This document shows, one piece after another, positions 9,005 through 19,960 of a stretch of 64,000 nucleotides of DNA. Numbering within the stretch: position 1 is the first letter of the stretch; every line of letters starts with the position of its first letter. This DNA is from Mycosarcoma maydis (taxonomy: Eukaryota > Basidiomycota > Ustilaginomycetes > Ustilaginales): the NCBI RefSeq assembly GCF_000328475.2, contig NC_026495.1:186001-250000 (forward strand), in the 5' to 3' direction. Below the pieces are notes generated by a model that was not told the origin of the DNA, ran no database searches, and was given only the letters and a program-made list of their open reading frames with translations. A program made the position numbers and the translations under genes.

Positions 9005-10204
9005 CTAAGTGAACTTGGAAAAGTATTCTACCACCACCTGTGGCCTGTACTCCTCGGAAGGCAAAGCGTCGATCTTGGGATAGTACTTTTCGCCCTTCTG
9101 CACAAAGAATCGAGGCTCCCACGTAGCTCCGCTCTCCTCCCTTTCCTTTGCGAGCGCACGCTGCTTCTCCTCGATGGAGGATTTGTTTTCGGTGGCCTTG
9201 TCGAGATTCTTCTCCTTGATTCCCTCTGTGACTTTGCTCCACAATCTACGCGACTCGTTCTCCTCTTGTTGGTCCTCGGGGATCACCTCCTTCTGAACGA
9301 TGGTGGCCTTGCGTGCGTCGAAGAGCTCTTGCTGTTTGCCCGAGCTCGATTCTTTGTAATCCATTGACTCGTTCCATTTACCCGAGATCTCACCCACTGT
9401 CTTGCTTCCCTTGGTCACTTTGCCACCGATGGCGTTGTAGGTTCCCGTGAAGTAACCTTTCGTCTTGAATTCGATGTCACAGCTGAGGTCGTTAGCCTCG
9501 TTGCGAATCTTGCTCGTGTCACCGAGCTCGAGCACCATGCGTCCGAAGAGGATGCCGCGCGCATACATGTTGGGCATCGAAATCTGGTACTCGCCGTCGT
9601 CTTGACGATCAAGCAGCACCGCGCGGTTCTCGCCGCCCATTATGGTAGCGGCCGAGTTACCCAAGAATTTCGACTTGGGCTTGAGCTCGCCATAAATCAG
9701 CAAGTTATTCTCGGGCGACACGTAGTAGTAGGCGCTGATCGGTGGGTGGTGCGATACTTGCTCAGCAATGTAGTAGCCTTTCGTACCATCGTTGTAGTTG
9801 TAAGTGCAACGGAAAAACTCGCCCAGAATGGGGTTGTATGGTTTCTTGACACCCTTGGGCTTGATATGCCAACCGGAGAGGTAGTATCGTGTGATGTGGA
9901 GGAAGCGCTCCTCGGGCGAGTCAATCTTGCCCGCACCAAAGATAAGGTCGGGATGTGACATGAAGTCGGTGATTCGCTCGAGCATGGATCGAGGTTCAAG
10001 CACAAAGGTGGGTAGTGTCACCTTGGACAGGTCCATACCTATGCGGAGCTGTCCGATGAGCGACATTAGGATATTGCCAGCTTCTTCGTCGAGCTCCTCG
10101 GTGTCATCAGCAGAGGCACCCTCGGGAGGACGATCCTCCTTGGAAGGTTTGATGTGCGACTTGGCGCCAGAGACAGCGCCGCTGACATGATCGAGCAGTC
10201 CCAT
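9005..10204 (-). CDS. Oxysterol-binding protein family (Osh4/Kes1-type lipid exchanger)
   Basis: 399 residues from ATG 10204 (MGLLDHVSG). The frame runs 12 codons further upstream without an ATG, so 10204 is preferred. The ORD domain covers nearly the whole protein: LPTFVLEPRSMLERI near 64-80, KKPYNPILGEFF near 120-131, and the family signature EQVSHHPPISA near 148-158. A basic C-terminal part contains SRRLWSKVTEGI. It has no PH domain, ankyrin repeats or FFAT-like extension, which matches the short Osh4/Kes1 class (434 residues in yeast). These proteins swap sterol for phosphatidylinositol 4-phosphate between membranes. The N-terminal ~50 residues are Gly/Ala/Glu-rich and not conserved. The ORD call is firm; the exact subclass is inference from length. 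Confidence 0.93.
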   Translation of the reverse strand: MGLLDHVSGAVSGAKSHIKPSKEDRPPEGASADDTEELDEEAGNILMSLIGQLRIGMDLSKVTLPTFVLEPRSMLERITDFMSHPDLIFGAGKIDSPEERFLHITRYYLSGWHIKPKGVKKPYNPILGEFFRCTYNYNDGTKGYYIAEQVSHHPPISAYYYVSPENNLLIYGELKPKSKFLGNSAATIMGGENRAVLLDRQDDGEYQISMPNMYARGILFGRMVLELGDTSKIRNEANDLSCDIEFKTKGYFTGTYNAIGGKVTKGSKTVGEISGKWNESMDYKESSSGKQQELFDARKATIVQKEVIPEDQQEENESRRLWSKVTEGIKEKNLDKATENKSSIEEKQRALAKEREESGATWEPRFFVQKGEKYYPKIDALPSEEYRPQVVVEYFSKFT

Positions 10205-11029
10205 CGTGGCGATTTCTGGGCTCTGGACTGTACAGGGCAATTAGCGTTGGCGAGATGCTCTACGTAGACGGGGAAGGCAGCCTCGATAACAGGTGGCAAT
10301 CGAGAGTACGCAGCGATGTTGCTTGCTGTCAAAATAGGCAGGCAGGCAGGCAAGCTTGAATGCTCTTGTTTGAAGTGCTTGAAAGAATGTCCGAGCAAGA
10401 GCGGAAATGCTGCTGTCGCTCTGTTTAACGAAGAGGAGGCGCAAGGGCACTCGGGTGAAGTACGACGATTGAACCTGATCGAGCTGGATCCGGGCCGTCG
10501 AGACGAGACAGAATTCGAGGCAGGATGAAGAATCGGTGTTACGCTGACTTTGCTTGCAATCACAAGTGACGATGCCAAGATGAAGCCGACAAAGTCAGGT
10601 TTGATTTGTATTAGCGCTGCCGCTGGCGTCGACGTGGGCTTGTGGGAGCTGATGTGGGCTTGATATGAGCGTTCGGATGATTCGTCAAGCGGCTGTTGTG
10701 TCGCTCTGTCTGATGGAGGCTTCGGACCGAATCAGCAGGAGGAAGTTGTTGAAAAGGGTAGCCTAGACAGTGGCAGCGTTATATGGTGATGGAGAGAGGC
10801 GAACGATGATGATGACGATGATGACGGGAATACCGCAGAAAGGGACGCACAAAAAAGGCGGAATCAGAGCCAGACCCGGGCCGTGAGGGTTGGGTGTGAC
10901 AGGGGCCGAGGCGACGGATTCTTTCAAAGCGCTGAAAAGTCGCCTCATCAATCGAGAATCAACCATGCAGAGGGCAACACATTAATTGTGACTTGTCGGG
11001 CGCGAACCACGCACACACACACACGCACA

Positions 11030-11094
<65 letters not shown>

Positions 11095-12490
11095 TCTCTT
11101 TCTTACATACACATGTCTGTCATTCGCCCGCTCACTCGCTTTGAATTCGTGATTGCAACTGGACATGAGTCTGTGCACGCGCGAAATGGCAGCGCTCGCT
11201 ACTCTGGACCGATCTGCTTTTCTTTTCCCCACTTCGTGTAGCATCAGCAGGCGGCAGCTTTGCGGGATGACGATCTCTATTCAAACTTTGTTTTTGGGCA
11301 ATTTTGAAAGGCGAACTGTGCCGTTGCCAGGGTATGTAAAGACATGATCCTGTACCGCCTTCTCTCTGTCTCTCTCAAAACACGACAGCGCAGAGGTGGA
11401 GTAAGCTCAGTGTGAGTGCCCAATTGCCGCCTTGAATGGAAAGAGCATGCGCCTATTTCGTTGGTTATTTTCACGGGTGGTCAAGGCGCAGCGCAGCACA
11501 CAGGAGCGATGACGAAACAGCCCGCTCAAGTCGTATCGTGAATGTGAAGCAGAGGCGCGAGCAGTGCATCAAACAAGAGTCCCGAACGAGAATCGTGAAT
11601 CGTGAAATTCGCTCGATCATCTTTTCACGAACACAACACACGATAATGCACTTGCTCGATGCTCAAGCAATTCGTAGTTATTCATGATTCCCTACTTCAC
11701 GCATTTCTTTTTTTTCCCCGATCGAAGCTCAATGCAAGTCAATTAAAGTTATTTATAGTCTAGCCAGCACAGCTAACGTTAACGTTAAATCGTGAACCGC
11801 ACTATGTCAACCCCGCTCTCAGATCACTAGACCGCCGATCAATTGCCTCCTCTGATCCGCAACATGCGAGAACTGCGACTTGTGATGCACGGTTCAATTC
11901 ATTGCCCTCCTCCTTTGCTGCCCCCCCTCCAGCCAGCATTGACAATCAGACCGCAAATCAAAAGTACCGCAATCTGTCGCCATCAAGTGGATAATGAATA
12001 GATTCAGGCTGCCGTCGAGGTAGCCATAGCCAAAACTTTTGAGATTCGAGCCAATGTGTGGGCGGACAGCAATCGTGAAATGAGAGCAATGCAATGAGAT
12101 GTAGAATGTGACGGAGTCGGAAACCGGGGCCAACGATGTATGTTGAGAGAGAGCACACGGCATGTTTGATGTGACAGAGAGGCGACTAGCATAGATATGT
12201 GTGTGGAACGGAGCGGATTGAGGTGAGACTTGGGAGTCAGGATTGGAAATCATGTGTACGTGCAATGGCAAGCAAAAGGTAGCAAGGGGAAAACATCGTC
12301 AAGAGACCGGCCCGAGCAGCAAGTTCAGCTCTGCGAAGTCGAGCGTTGTCCATCAGTCCTGCGAACCAGTGCATCTTAAGCGGAGCATGGAGCGGTGCAA
12401 ATCAAAAATCTGATCGTTGAGCGGTTGAGACGTAACCATGGCCAAGAGGATCAAGGCGTGAAAGGATGAAAGCAAACGACACGCCGACTC
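10205..12490. other. 2.3 kb intergenic region with compound microsatellite
   Basis: No gene recognised. It holds the promoter of the oxysterol-binding protein gene (right of 10204), a (AC)n(TC)n microsatellite at 11011-11087, scattered AATCGTG words (near 11141, 11540, 11590, 11790), and AT-rich TTAACGTTAA-like stretches near 11770. The part from about 11890 to 12490 is the 3' flank of the large protein gene at 12491-15421. Confidence 0.5.
11011..11087. repeat. Compound dinucleotide microsatellite (AC)n-(TC)n
   Basis: An AC run at 11011-11032 (one interruption) is followed directly by an uninterrupted TC run of about 27 units at 11034-11087, then TTTC variants. Intergenic. Confidence 0.95.
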
Positions 12491-15421
12491 TCAGACAAAA
12501 AAGTGTGTGTAGATGCGGCTCGATGGCGCCACCGCCATCTCCTCCATCTTGTACGTGTTGAGCTCCTCCTTGATGCGCTGCGCCAACAGAGGCGTGAGCC
12601 GATTACACGTCGCTTGCTCGCCGCGTCGGTCGTATACCGTGGCAGGCCAGGTCGAGTGGAAAATGAGGTCGTCAGCGAACGAGAGCTTCTTCTTGGCTTG
12701 CGTCGGCGCCGTCACCGAGCGCTGCGGCAAAAAGTCGGCCGATGGGTCCATCATCAACGACAAGGTAGGCATCGACGAATTCGAGTGGTGTCCCAACACG
12801 CCTCCTGCGTGCTGAATCGAGCCAGGTGATGCGGATCGCGGCGGCGCATCACCCGAGCGGGATCCGGGTCGAGAGGACACAGGCGAATCAGTCTTGGCAC
12901 CAACGCCGTCTAGACGCTCTACACCGGCAGTGCTGCTCGAAATGGTGGTCATGGTGTTGGAGCTGTGCAAGGCTGCCGAGGCCGAAGAAGCCTGGGGCGC
13001 ATCATACGAGTTGGCGCGGATGCGGCCGGCGAACGGCTTCTCAAAACCGCCGCTGAGCGAAAGATCCGGTGTAGAGACTGTCTTCTTGAGGATGCTCTTG
13101 GGGTTCTTGAACTGGGATGCACTGGCGCGCGATCTTTCGATGCCTTCACCCCAGTGGCGCAGGCTGTCAGTCTCAAACTCGTCGCCAGAGTCTTCACCGC
13201 CCAAGCCGCCAGCGGCGGGCATGTGGGGTGGCTCGAGCAACTCGCCGTCAAACGAAGCGTCAAAACCACCGTCTTCGCCATAAGGCATCGAGATTTGAGG
13301 CGGCGCAGCAGACACAAGCGGCTCAGCGTTTTGGTGGCCATCAGCAGCATCGACATAGTGCTCTGGCTCGGCATATGTGATCTCGAGCCCTGTAGGCGCA
13401 TCCGAAGTGATGGAGCTGATACTACCACCGCCGCTGCTGCTGCCGAATTTTTTGCGCCAGCCGCGCTTCGACTTGAGCCTCTCCTTCTCTTTCTCGATCA
13501 TCTTCTGACGATTCTCGCCCGCCTCTCGTGCTCTGGCCTCGGACTCTTGGCGTTCACGGGCGGCACGCGCCTCTGCCTCTGCTTGCGCCTGCATCTGAAG
13601 CTGATGCTGGCGCACATACGAGGCAGCGGGCGTCATGCCCGTTTCGCTGACACGAGCGCTTTCGAGCTCAACGGTGGCGTGCGTAATGGAGGCGGTGACA
13701 GGGGTGCCCTTTTTGCTCTTGGGTGGCTTCTTGGACTTTGTGTTGATAGCTGAGTCGTCCGAAGCGGAGGGGATGGTGCCAAATGAATCGCCATGGAGGC
13801 CGTCTCGACCCTCCTTGTCCTTGTTAAACATGTTGGTGAGGCCCATTAGCGAGTGGCGTCGCGCCAGCTTTCCAAGGTTGCCCACCTTGCGCAGCATGAC
13901 CGAAGCGCTCGAAACGGTCGATGAGATGGAAATATTGTCGGTCGACGAGTTGAACTTGCGGTTAAAGATGCTGCGTTTGCCATCGTTGTTGGTCGAGAGA
14001 GGAGGTCTCGTGCCACGTCGCGAGGTGATCGACGCAGCCGAAGAACCAGGAAGTGCAGCACTGTTGTCAGGCGTGCGAGGAGGCGACGTGGAGCGCGTCG
14101 ACCCGGTTGAGGCGTTGGTGTCTCCAGACGAATTGGGCAGAACACCGAGCTCACGACCAAAAACGCCGTTCTGAGGACGCCGAAGAGCTGCGGCGGAGGA
14201 AGAGCCATTGGCAGCATTGTCTTGGATATCGTTCATGTTGGAGAAGGACAGAGCCTTGCGAAGCTTGCTCGACAAGCCTGTTTTTTTAGATGGTTTGGGC
14301 GCATAGCCAGGCATAGGAGTGGAGCGCCCGCCATCGACACGATCGTCATCGCTGCCTCCGTAGACCGCCTCTTCGTCATCATCCTTGGCTGCTTGTCTGG
14401 ACAGGGGTGATGGTTTCTTGGAGTTGGCGATGCTAGGAGGTTGGACGCGCTGGGAGGCATTAACAGATTGAACCGAGGCTGACGAGTTGGATCGCTGATG
14501 AACGGGAGCCGATGCACCAACGGCAGCACCAGCAGAGGCGGTAGCAGTTCTGGAAGAAGCTTCCGAACCGATCGACGATTGGCTGTTGGTCCGTGGTGGA
14601 GCGCCGCGCAAGTGAGAAAGCCCGGCGTGAGAGGAGCTAGTCGACGAAGGCGCGCCCTTGGAAGCTGGACCATTGGTCGCAAACCCTGGAGTGGAAGCAG
14701 AGGGGGAGACTGTACCAAAGCCACGTTTGCGATCGGCGGTCAGCATGGGCGAGGTCTCCCGCGAGGAGGACTGCGAAGCTGTGCTTGCAGTGCGAATCCG
14801 AGGGGCGGCTACGGGTTGCTGGGCAACAGCGGCTGCGTTGCTCGATGGAAAATGCTGCGTGTTGTTTGTGCCGACATCCGAGGTTCCACGTTGTGCCCTG
14901 CGATAAGGGTGGAAGCCGCCTGCAGACGAGACCGAGGATGAAACCGAGTGAGCGGACGGGGGCACGGGGCCAAACTGACCAGCAGCCAGGTGCTGACCGG
15001 GCTGACCGGGCTGACCGTTGAAGCTGCGCATCGAACTGAGCTGGGGCACGCCGGCGGCGTAGGGAACGCCAGGGAAGGGAGCAAGGACAGGGGCAGCTTG
15101 CTGTTGATCACGACGAAAAGTGTCGTTGTAGGTAACGTTTGGAGGGCGTTGAGGCGTAGATGAGGTGCGCCGACGGCTGTCGGGACCGGAACCGGGACCG
15201 ACCTCGCTCGAAGGAGAGGGTTGGGCCTGCTGATGATGCTGCTGCTGCTGCTGGCCGTAGAAGTGCTGTGCTTGCAGCATTTGCTGGTACTGCATCCAAG
15301 CAAATTGGTTTTGTTGTTGCTGCTGATGATGATGTTGCTGCTGCTGTTGCGGAGTCATGTGCGGATAATAGCCGGGCGTCGACTGACCAAACGGTTGGGT
15401 CTGAAATTGACTGCCAAACAT
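12491..15421 (-). CDS. Large low-complexity protein with Bni4/Afr1-like C-terminal motif
   Basis: 976 residues from ATG 15421 (MFGSQFQTQPFGQ). Upstream codons stay open but offer no ATG. The order is: a Gln/His-rich N-terminus (~20-70); a long Ser/Thr/Pro-rich disordered region with many SP/TP sites; a charged Ala/Glu/Arg helix (~600-660) ending in a Lys/Arg-rich KSKRGWRKKFG; an SILKKT segment; and a conserved C-terminus, KKLSFADDLIF ... YDRRGEQATCNRLTPLLAQ, then IKEELNTYKMEE and the end IYTHFFV. That C-terminal pattern resembles the end of yeast Bni4/Afr1, where an RVxF-like docking site recruits PP1 (Glc7) to the bud neck; KKLSF could serve this role. If so, the protein would be a septum/neck scaffold. 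The gene is certain; the Bni4 link is from memory of the motif and is tentative. Confidence 0.85.
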   Translation of the reverse strand: MFGSQFQTQPFGQSTPGYYPHMTPQQQQQHHHQQQQQNQFAWMQYQQMLQAQHFYGQQQQQHHQQAQPSPSSEVGPGSGPDSRRRTSSTPQRPPNVTYNDTFRRDQQQAAPVLAPFPGVPYAAGVPQLSSMRSFNGQPGQPGQHLAAGQFGPVPPSAHSVSSSVSSAGGFHPYRRAQRGTSDVGTNNTQHFPSSNAAAVAQQPVAAPRIRTASTASQSSSRETSPMLTADRKRGFGTVSPSASTPGFATNGPASKGAPSSTSSSHAGLSHLRGAPPRTNSQSSIGSEASSRTATASAGAAVGASAPVHQRSNSSASVQSVNASQRVQPPSIANSKKPSPLSRQAAKDDDEEAVYGGSDDDRVDGGRSTPMPGYAPKPSKKTGLSSKLRKALSFSNMNDIQDNAANGSSSAAALRRPQNGVFGRELGVLPNSSGDTNASTGSTRSTSPPRTPDNSAALPGSSAASITSRRGTRPPLSTNNDGKRSIFNRKFNSSTDNISISSTVSSASVMLRKVGNLGKLARRHSLMGLTNMFNKDKEGRDGLHGDSFGTIPSASDDSAINTKSKKPPKSKKGTPVTASITHATVELESARVSETGMTPAASYVRQHQLQMQAQAEAEARAARERQESEARAREAGENRQKMIEKEKERLKSKRGWRKKFGSSSGGGSISSITSDAPTGLEITYAEPEHYVDAADGHQNAEPLVSAAPPQISMPYGEDGGFDASFDGELLEPPHMPAAGGLGGEDSGDEFETDSLRHWGEGIERSRASASQFKNPKSILKKTVSTPDLSLSGGFEKPFAGRIRANSYDAPQASSASAALHSSNTMTTISSSTAGVERLDGVGAKTDSPVSSRPGSRSGDAPPRSASPGSIQHAGGVLGHHSNSSMPTLSLMMDPSADFLPQRSVTAPTQAKKKLSFADDLIFHSTWPATVYDRRGEQATCNRLTPLLAQRIKEELNTYKMEEMAVAPSSRIYTHFFV

Positions 15422-18400
15422 GAGTATCAGAGAGCTATGCTTCAGGCTGTCTGTGGGGTGAGGTGAGGTGGGTTGATTGGTGAGAATCCGAAGAGCGTAC
15501 GATAAAACTCTTTCTCTGAGACGAAGCGAGTCGGCAAATGCTGCTGATGCTGGATAGCGAGACGACAAGGGAGCGTCTGCGAGGTCGAGATGCTGGATTC
15601 GAGCCTAGCTTAACTCGACTTGAGCAGCAGACGGAAGGCAGAGTTTACGCTACAACGAGGCTTTGCGCACGATACGCATGTGTTGCGATATATGGTAACG
15701 ATGCATTCAATGCGTGCCTTTCGGTGGATCCCAAAGCAACGTGTCGCGAATCTGCTTTGCAAAAAAAAAACTTGCGCCGTCCTTTGTGCAGAGCAGCTCG
15801 ATGTCGTCGAGAGCGAAGGAGGAAAAAAATTGAGAGCGTTACAAAGTCAAGTGACACGAGGTGCGGTGGTGAAGGAGGGGCAGAAGCAGATGCTGCAACG
15901 TTGCGGAGACGGAAAAGGAACCGTGTGCAGCCAAATCGTGGCCAGCTGTATGCAAAGAGGAGATCCGAGCAAAGAGAGTGGTAGGCCAGAAGAGTGGTAG
16001 AGGAGCGAGCGTGCGGCAGAGATGATGGTCGAAGTAAATGGAAAGGTGCGGTCTAGGTGCACTGACAGCCAAAAGCGATCGAAATGCTGGGCAGATAGGA
16101 GTCGGGACGAGAAGCGGAACTGCCAGTGACGGAAGTGAGAGGTGCAGGGGAGATGCGAGGGAGGAGAACAGGCGAAAGGGATACGAGTCGTGACGATGCA
16201 GCAGCGAGCTAGAGGAGGCCAGACTGGATCAGGATCGAACAAAGATGGAGGAGGATGGCGAGCGGATCGTGACTGAGCGAGAGAACAACAGCCAAGCCAG
16301 GAAGAGAACGCTTAGAAGGAACGGATGAACAGGCGCCGAAACTGACTGAGCGAAACCGTAAGGGTCAAAACCAACAAACCGAATCCCAAAATCCAAAGGT
16401 CAACCGCGAGGGCGAGGAAGAGCCAGCGCCAGAGCCAAAGCCAAAGCCGACGGGTGTTCAAGTCTCAGACCAGACCGCCGAGTTGGCAGCGAGAGAAAGT
16501 CGTGAGTGACAGTCAGTGCGTGCGTGCGTGCGTGTGCTTGCTTGCTGAGTGGGCGTAGTGGGCCGAAGCGTGTGAGGGAGCGACAAAGTGTGCTTGTGTG
16601 ATTGTGTGCCTGTGTGACTGTGTGCTTTGTGCGTGTCCAAGCTCATGTGGCAAACTTGAAAGGCTTGAACTTGATCATGACTTTATTGTTTTTGCCTGCA
16701 GACAGGCGGACAGGCGGACAGGCTGGAGGCTGGAGACTGGGACAAGCCAAGCGTGAATTCAGTAAGGAAATTCGAGTCGTTTGTCGAACTTGAGCGCTTA
16801 GAGTGGGGCCAAATCACGAATCACGAATCGACGCGAAGACAGAGCGAGAAAGTGACAGAAGCAGAGTCACCACACCTGGTAGAGAGAGGAGCAGCGCGCG
16901 TCTGCCGATTGCGTAGCTCGCAAGCAGAAGCCCGGCACAGCGACAGTCAAACAGAGAACAAAGACACACACACACACACATGGAAGAGCCAGAAAAATCA
17001 GGTCGAAGGAGAAGGTGCGTGGTAGCTTGAGACTTGAATTTCATTTGCGATTCACATTGGGTCCGTGGCGGAAAAAGGTGTGCGTTTGTGTAAAGGTGCA
17101 GCCCAGTTTGCTGCACCTCCCGCACAGCCCAGCGCGACACACGATCCAGCAGCACGCTCACGCCGCCTTGCCGAAAATGCACAACGCGATTTGAAACACA
17201 CACATAAGTTACACACACACCCCCTTTCTTCTTTCTATAGCATCCGTTCTCGCAACAGCGCATCCAACGACGAGTGCAAGTCTTCTGACAATCGCAAATA
17301 GACACGAGCTGCAAGGCGTAGTAGACTCTTTCTTTGGCGCTAGTCAGCTAGTCAACGGTCATCAAACTGACGTGAGAGATCGACAAGCAGACATGAGGAG
17401 CAACGGCCCTGTGTTACTCTTTATATGAATTTGCAGGCGGAGTCCAAGTTTTGATCGAATCGTGAGTCGCCTTGGAGATCAGAAATACTGTACGTTAAGT
17501 TAGAAAAAGATAGAAAGCAGATGAATTCTGGCAATCTCGTGTCCAGTTTACGGTAATCGTGAATCGCCTTCATACTCACGACTGGCAGCCTATGGAAGCG
17601 CTTCTTACCTTGCGATTCACGACTGTTTAATCACGAATCGCGAATTCACGATTCTCTCGTGTTGGTCTCCTATTTCGGACAGATAGCGCCAAAGGCGGGG
17701 CAAGGCGCAGGGGATTCGTAATTGGCGAGTTCGATTTCAACCAGACTTGTGACTACCGAGGATGAAATCGGTATCCTCTTGTCTAAGCGAGTTTCTTCAC
17801 CTGCTAAGCTGCACTTTGCGGTACTGTACAGTACATTAAGTCCAGGGACTTCCGCGAGCCAGGCCAACATAAGGCAGCCAAAGTTTTTACTAACTTACTG
17901 TAAGTTATTACTACATTCAGAGTCCAGATTATATTCGTGATTTTAGACGAGCTAATTAATCCTCTCGACCTCTCTCTGACTTTCGCTCTCTCTGTGGTTG
18001 CGGGTCTCGGTGGTGTCTCGGCTGGTTGGCGATCTCAAGTACGCCTGTCTTGGCATGTTAGGGTATGTTCGATCAAACGACCACCAACAACCATGTATCC
18101 CACTTTGCAGACACAACCACAAACATACATGTATGCAAACTTTTGCACAGAGACCGACAAGAATCACGAATCACGAATGTGAGCTTCGTGCTTCCCTTGC
18201 TACAGTATGGACGATATCACGTGTCAGACCGCTACTTCCAGCCTCGCAAATATCAATAAGGAAAGCGTGAAGTCACGAGTAGAGAAAAAAAAAAAACACC
18301 CAGCATAAGTTAGTTAAAAAAAAAGGCTCACAACAGTCGTGAGTGGCTCCACAGCTCGCATAGGCGATTTTGATGAGTTTCAACACCATGACAAGACCAC

Positions 18401-19960
18401 GGCTTGCAAGTGGCTCATGGTTGAGCATGAAAGCGATGTGAAGCGCCCTGGCCCGCTTGAACCACTAGAGCCCAGCATGGACTTGGCCATCGATCCCACT
18501 CAAGACAAGACGATGCTCCGATAGCCTTTTTTTCACCGACAACGTTTAACATACTGTATTGCGCAATGTCAAAAGTCGTACCACTCAGCGACACGCTCGA
18601 AGCTCAAGCTTTTCAGATGGACCGCAAAGATCCCCTTTGACTGAGCGCCAAATCTGAGATGAACGGGCTTGCCAACTCTTCTAGGCTCAAAATTGACAAA
18701 CATGTGACCCGTTCGTGCGCGACTCGCACATCTTGGCATCTCATCTGTGCAACAGAGTCCGCAGAGAGAACAATCACCAATCGTGAATAGCTCCGCGGGA
18801 CGGATTATGAACTTTTTACACGATGTGGGCAATTGCATCTCCGACGGGCGGCAAAGCTGCGGTAAGCGCTCCGTTGAGACTTGGAACTAACTTAAGTTAG
18901 CACCAACACTGTCAAGAAAAATCGCCGACACACTCTCTGACACTCACCCTGACCTTGCGTGTTACATGTTGCTGGCGGCCTGCCAGTGTGAGCTTACCAT
19001 CCCACCGTGTACCGTAGCCGCACGTGTGAGAGCGAAATTGTGGTTCGGTGTTGCTCTAAAAGGTGAACTTCGAACATTCACGATTTAGGTGCGTGGGCTG
19101 GGTTTCTACGACGTCGATGCAGCGCATCGGCTGTTGGATGCCGCAACTTCGGCTCTGGCAGCAGCCCTTTGTTTCTCTGCGAGCATGCCATCCTGTAGCA
19201 TGAAAACGCGTACGCGCTTGACGGTGGGCTCTTTTGAACCATGCGTTCGTTGCCTTTCGGAACACCGTAGAATCCAACAACCTTGCTTCATGTTGAGTGA
19301 AAGCGGGGAGCTGTCAAGTCAGCGGCTGAAATCTCTCTAAGCGAATCACGAATGCCCATCGTGAATCGCCTGCGACCGCCCTCCCCTAATCTTTCACTTG
19401 CATCCGAGTCTTTCACCAGCTCACGGTTAGCTTATCTCGGACTGTCGAAGCGAGAGTGGCCTCAGAAGCAAATCCTAACCGCAAGTCGCCGTGGTGAAAA
19501 CGGATGAAGAGAGGAAAGATCTCGTGATTTCTATTCAAGATCACAGGTCACTCGTCTCCGTGTCTGTCATCCGTTCTCATCGGCGCCACCCCAAGTTCAG
19601 TGTATCGAAGCTTCTGGTAAGACAATCAGAATGTGAAGACGGCGAGTGATGCAGCCACATGTCTGTTGGCCGCGCCGCTTATCAAGCTCTCGCAGGTAAA
19701 CAACATGTGGCTTTTTGGTCCTCAATTTCAGATGTAATTTTTTTCTTGCTCGTCATTGTATCGCATCCACGCTTCCACCCATCATTCGTGATTTGAACCA
19801 CGAGTCTGAACTCACTCAACGCTGTCTGTCCACATACACATGCAACTGTCATCATCATCATCGATCCAAGACATTCTGCATTCGTGATTGATTGAACTGA
19901 AGCAATAGAATAGCTAAATCAGAGCTTCCCTTGTTTCTTTTGAGACGAAACACGACTCCT
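15422..19960. other. 4.5 kb intergenic region, no gene recognised
   Basis: The 5' side of the large protein gene (from 15422) and the 3' flank of CYC8 (to 19960). Open frames here are short, overlapping and without motifs. Visible elements are GTGC/TGTG-rich low complexity near 16520-16640, GGCGGACA repeats near 16700, an AC run at 16964-16979, many AATCACG/AATCGTG words (near 16811, 17460, 17555, 17615-17660, 17930, 18160, 19075, 19345, 19785, 19880), the 14-bp palindrome at 17821-17834, and TAACTTAAGTTA near 18890. No tRNA cloverleaf was found by eye. Confidence 0.45.
17821..17834. repeat. Palindrome GTACTGTACAGTAC, copy 1
   Basis: A 14-bp perfect palindrome in an intergenic region. The identical 14-mer recurs at 49570-49583, and shorter CTGTACAG versions lie near 24665 and 59350. 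Confidence 0.85.

Noticed and set aside
10241..10578. Upstream frame before the oxysterol-binding protein as an extra N-terminal exon
   Set aside because: No convincing donor/acceptor pair and no conserved content; the ATG at 10204 gives a family-sized protein.
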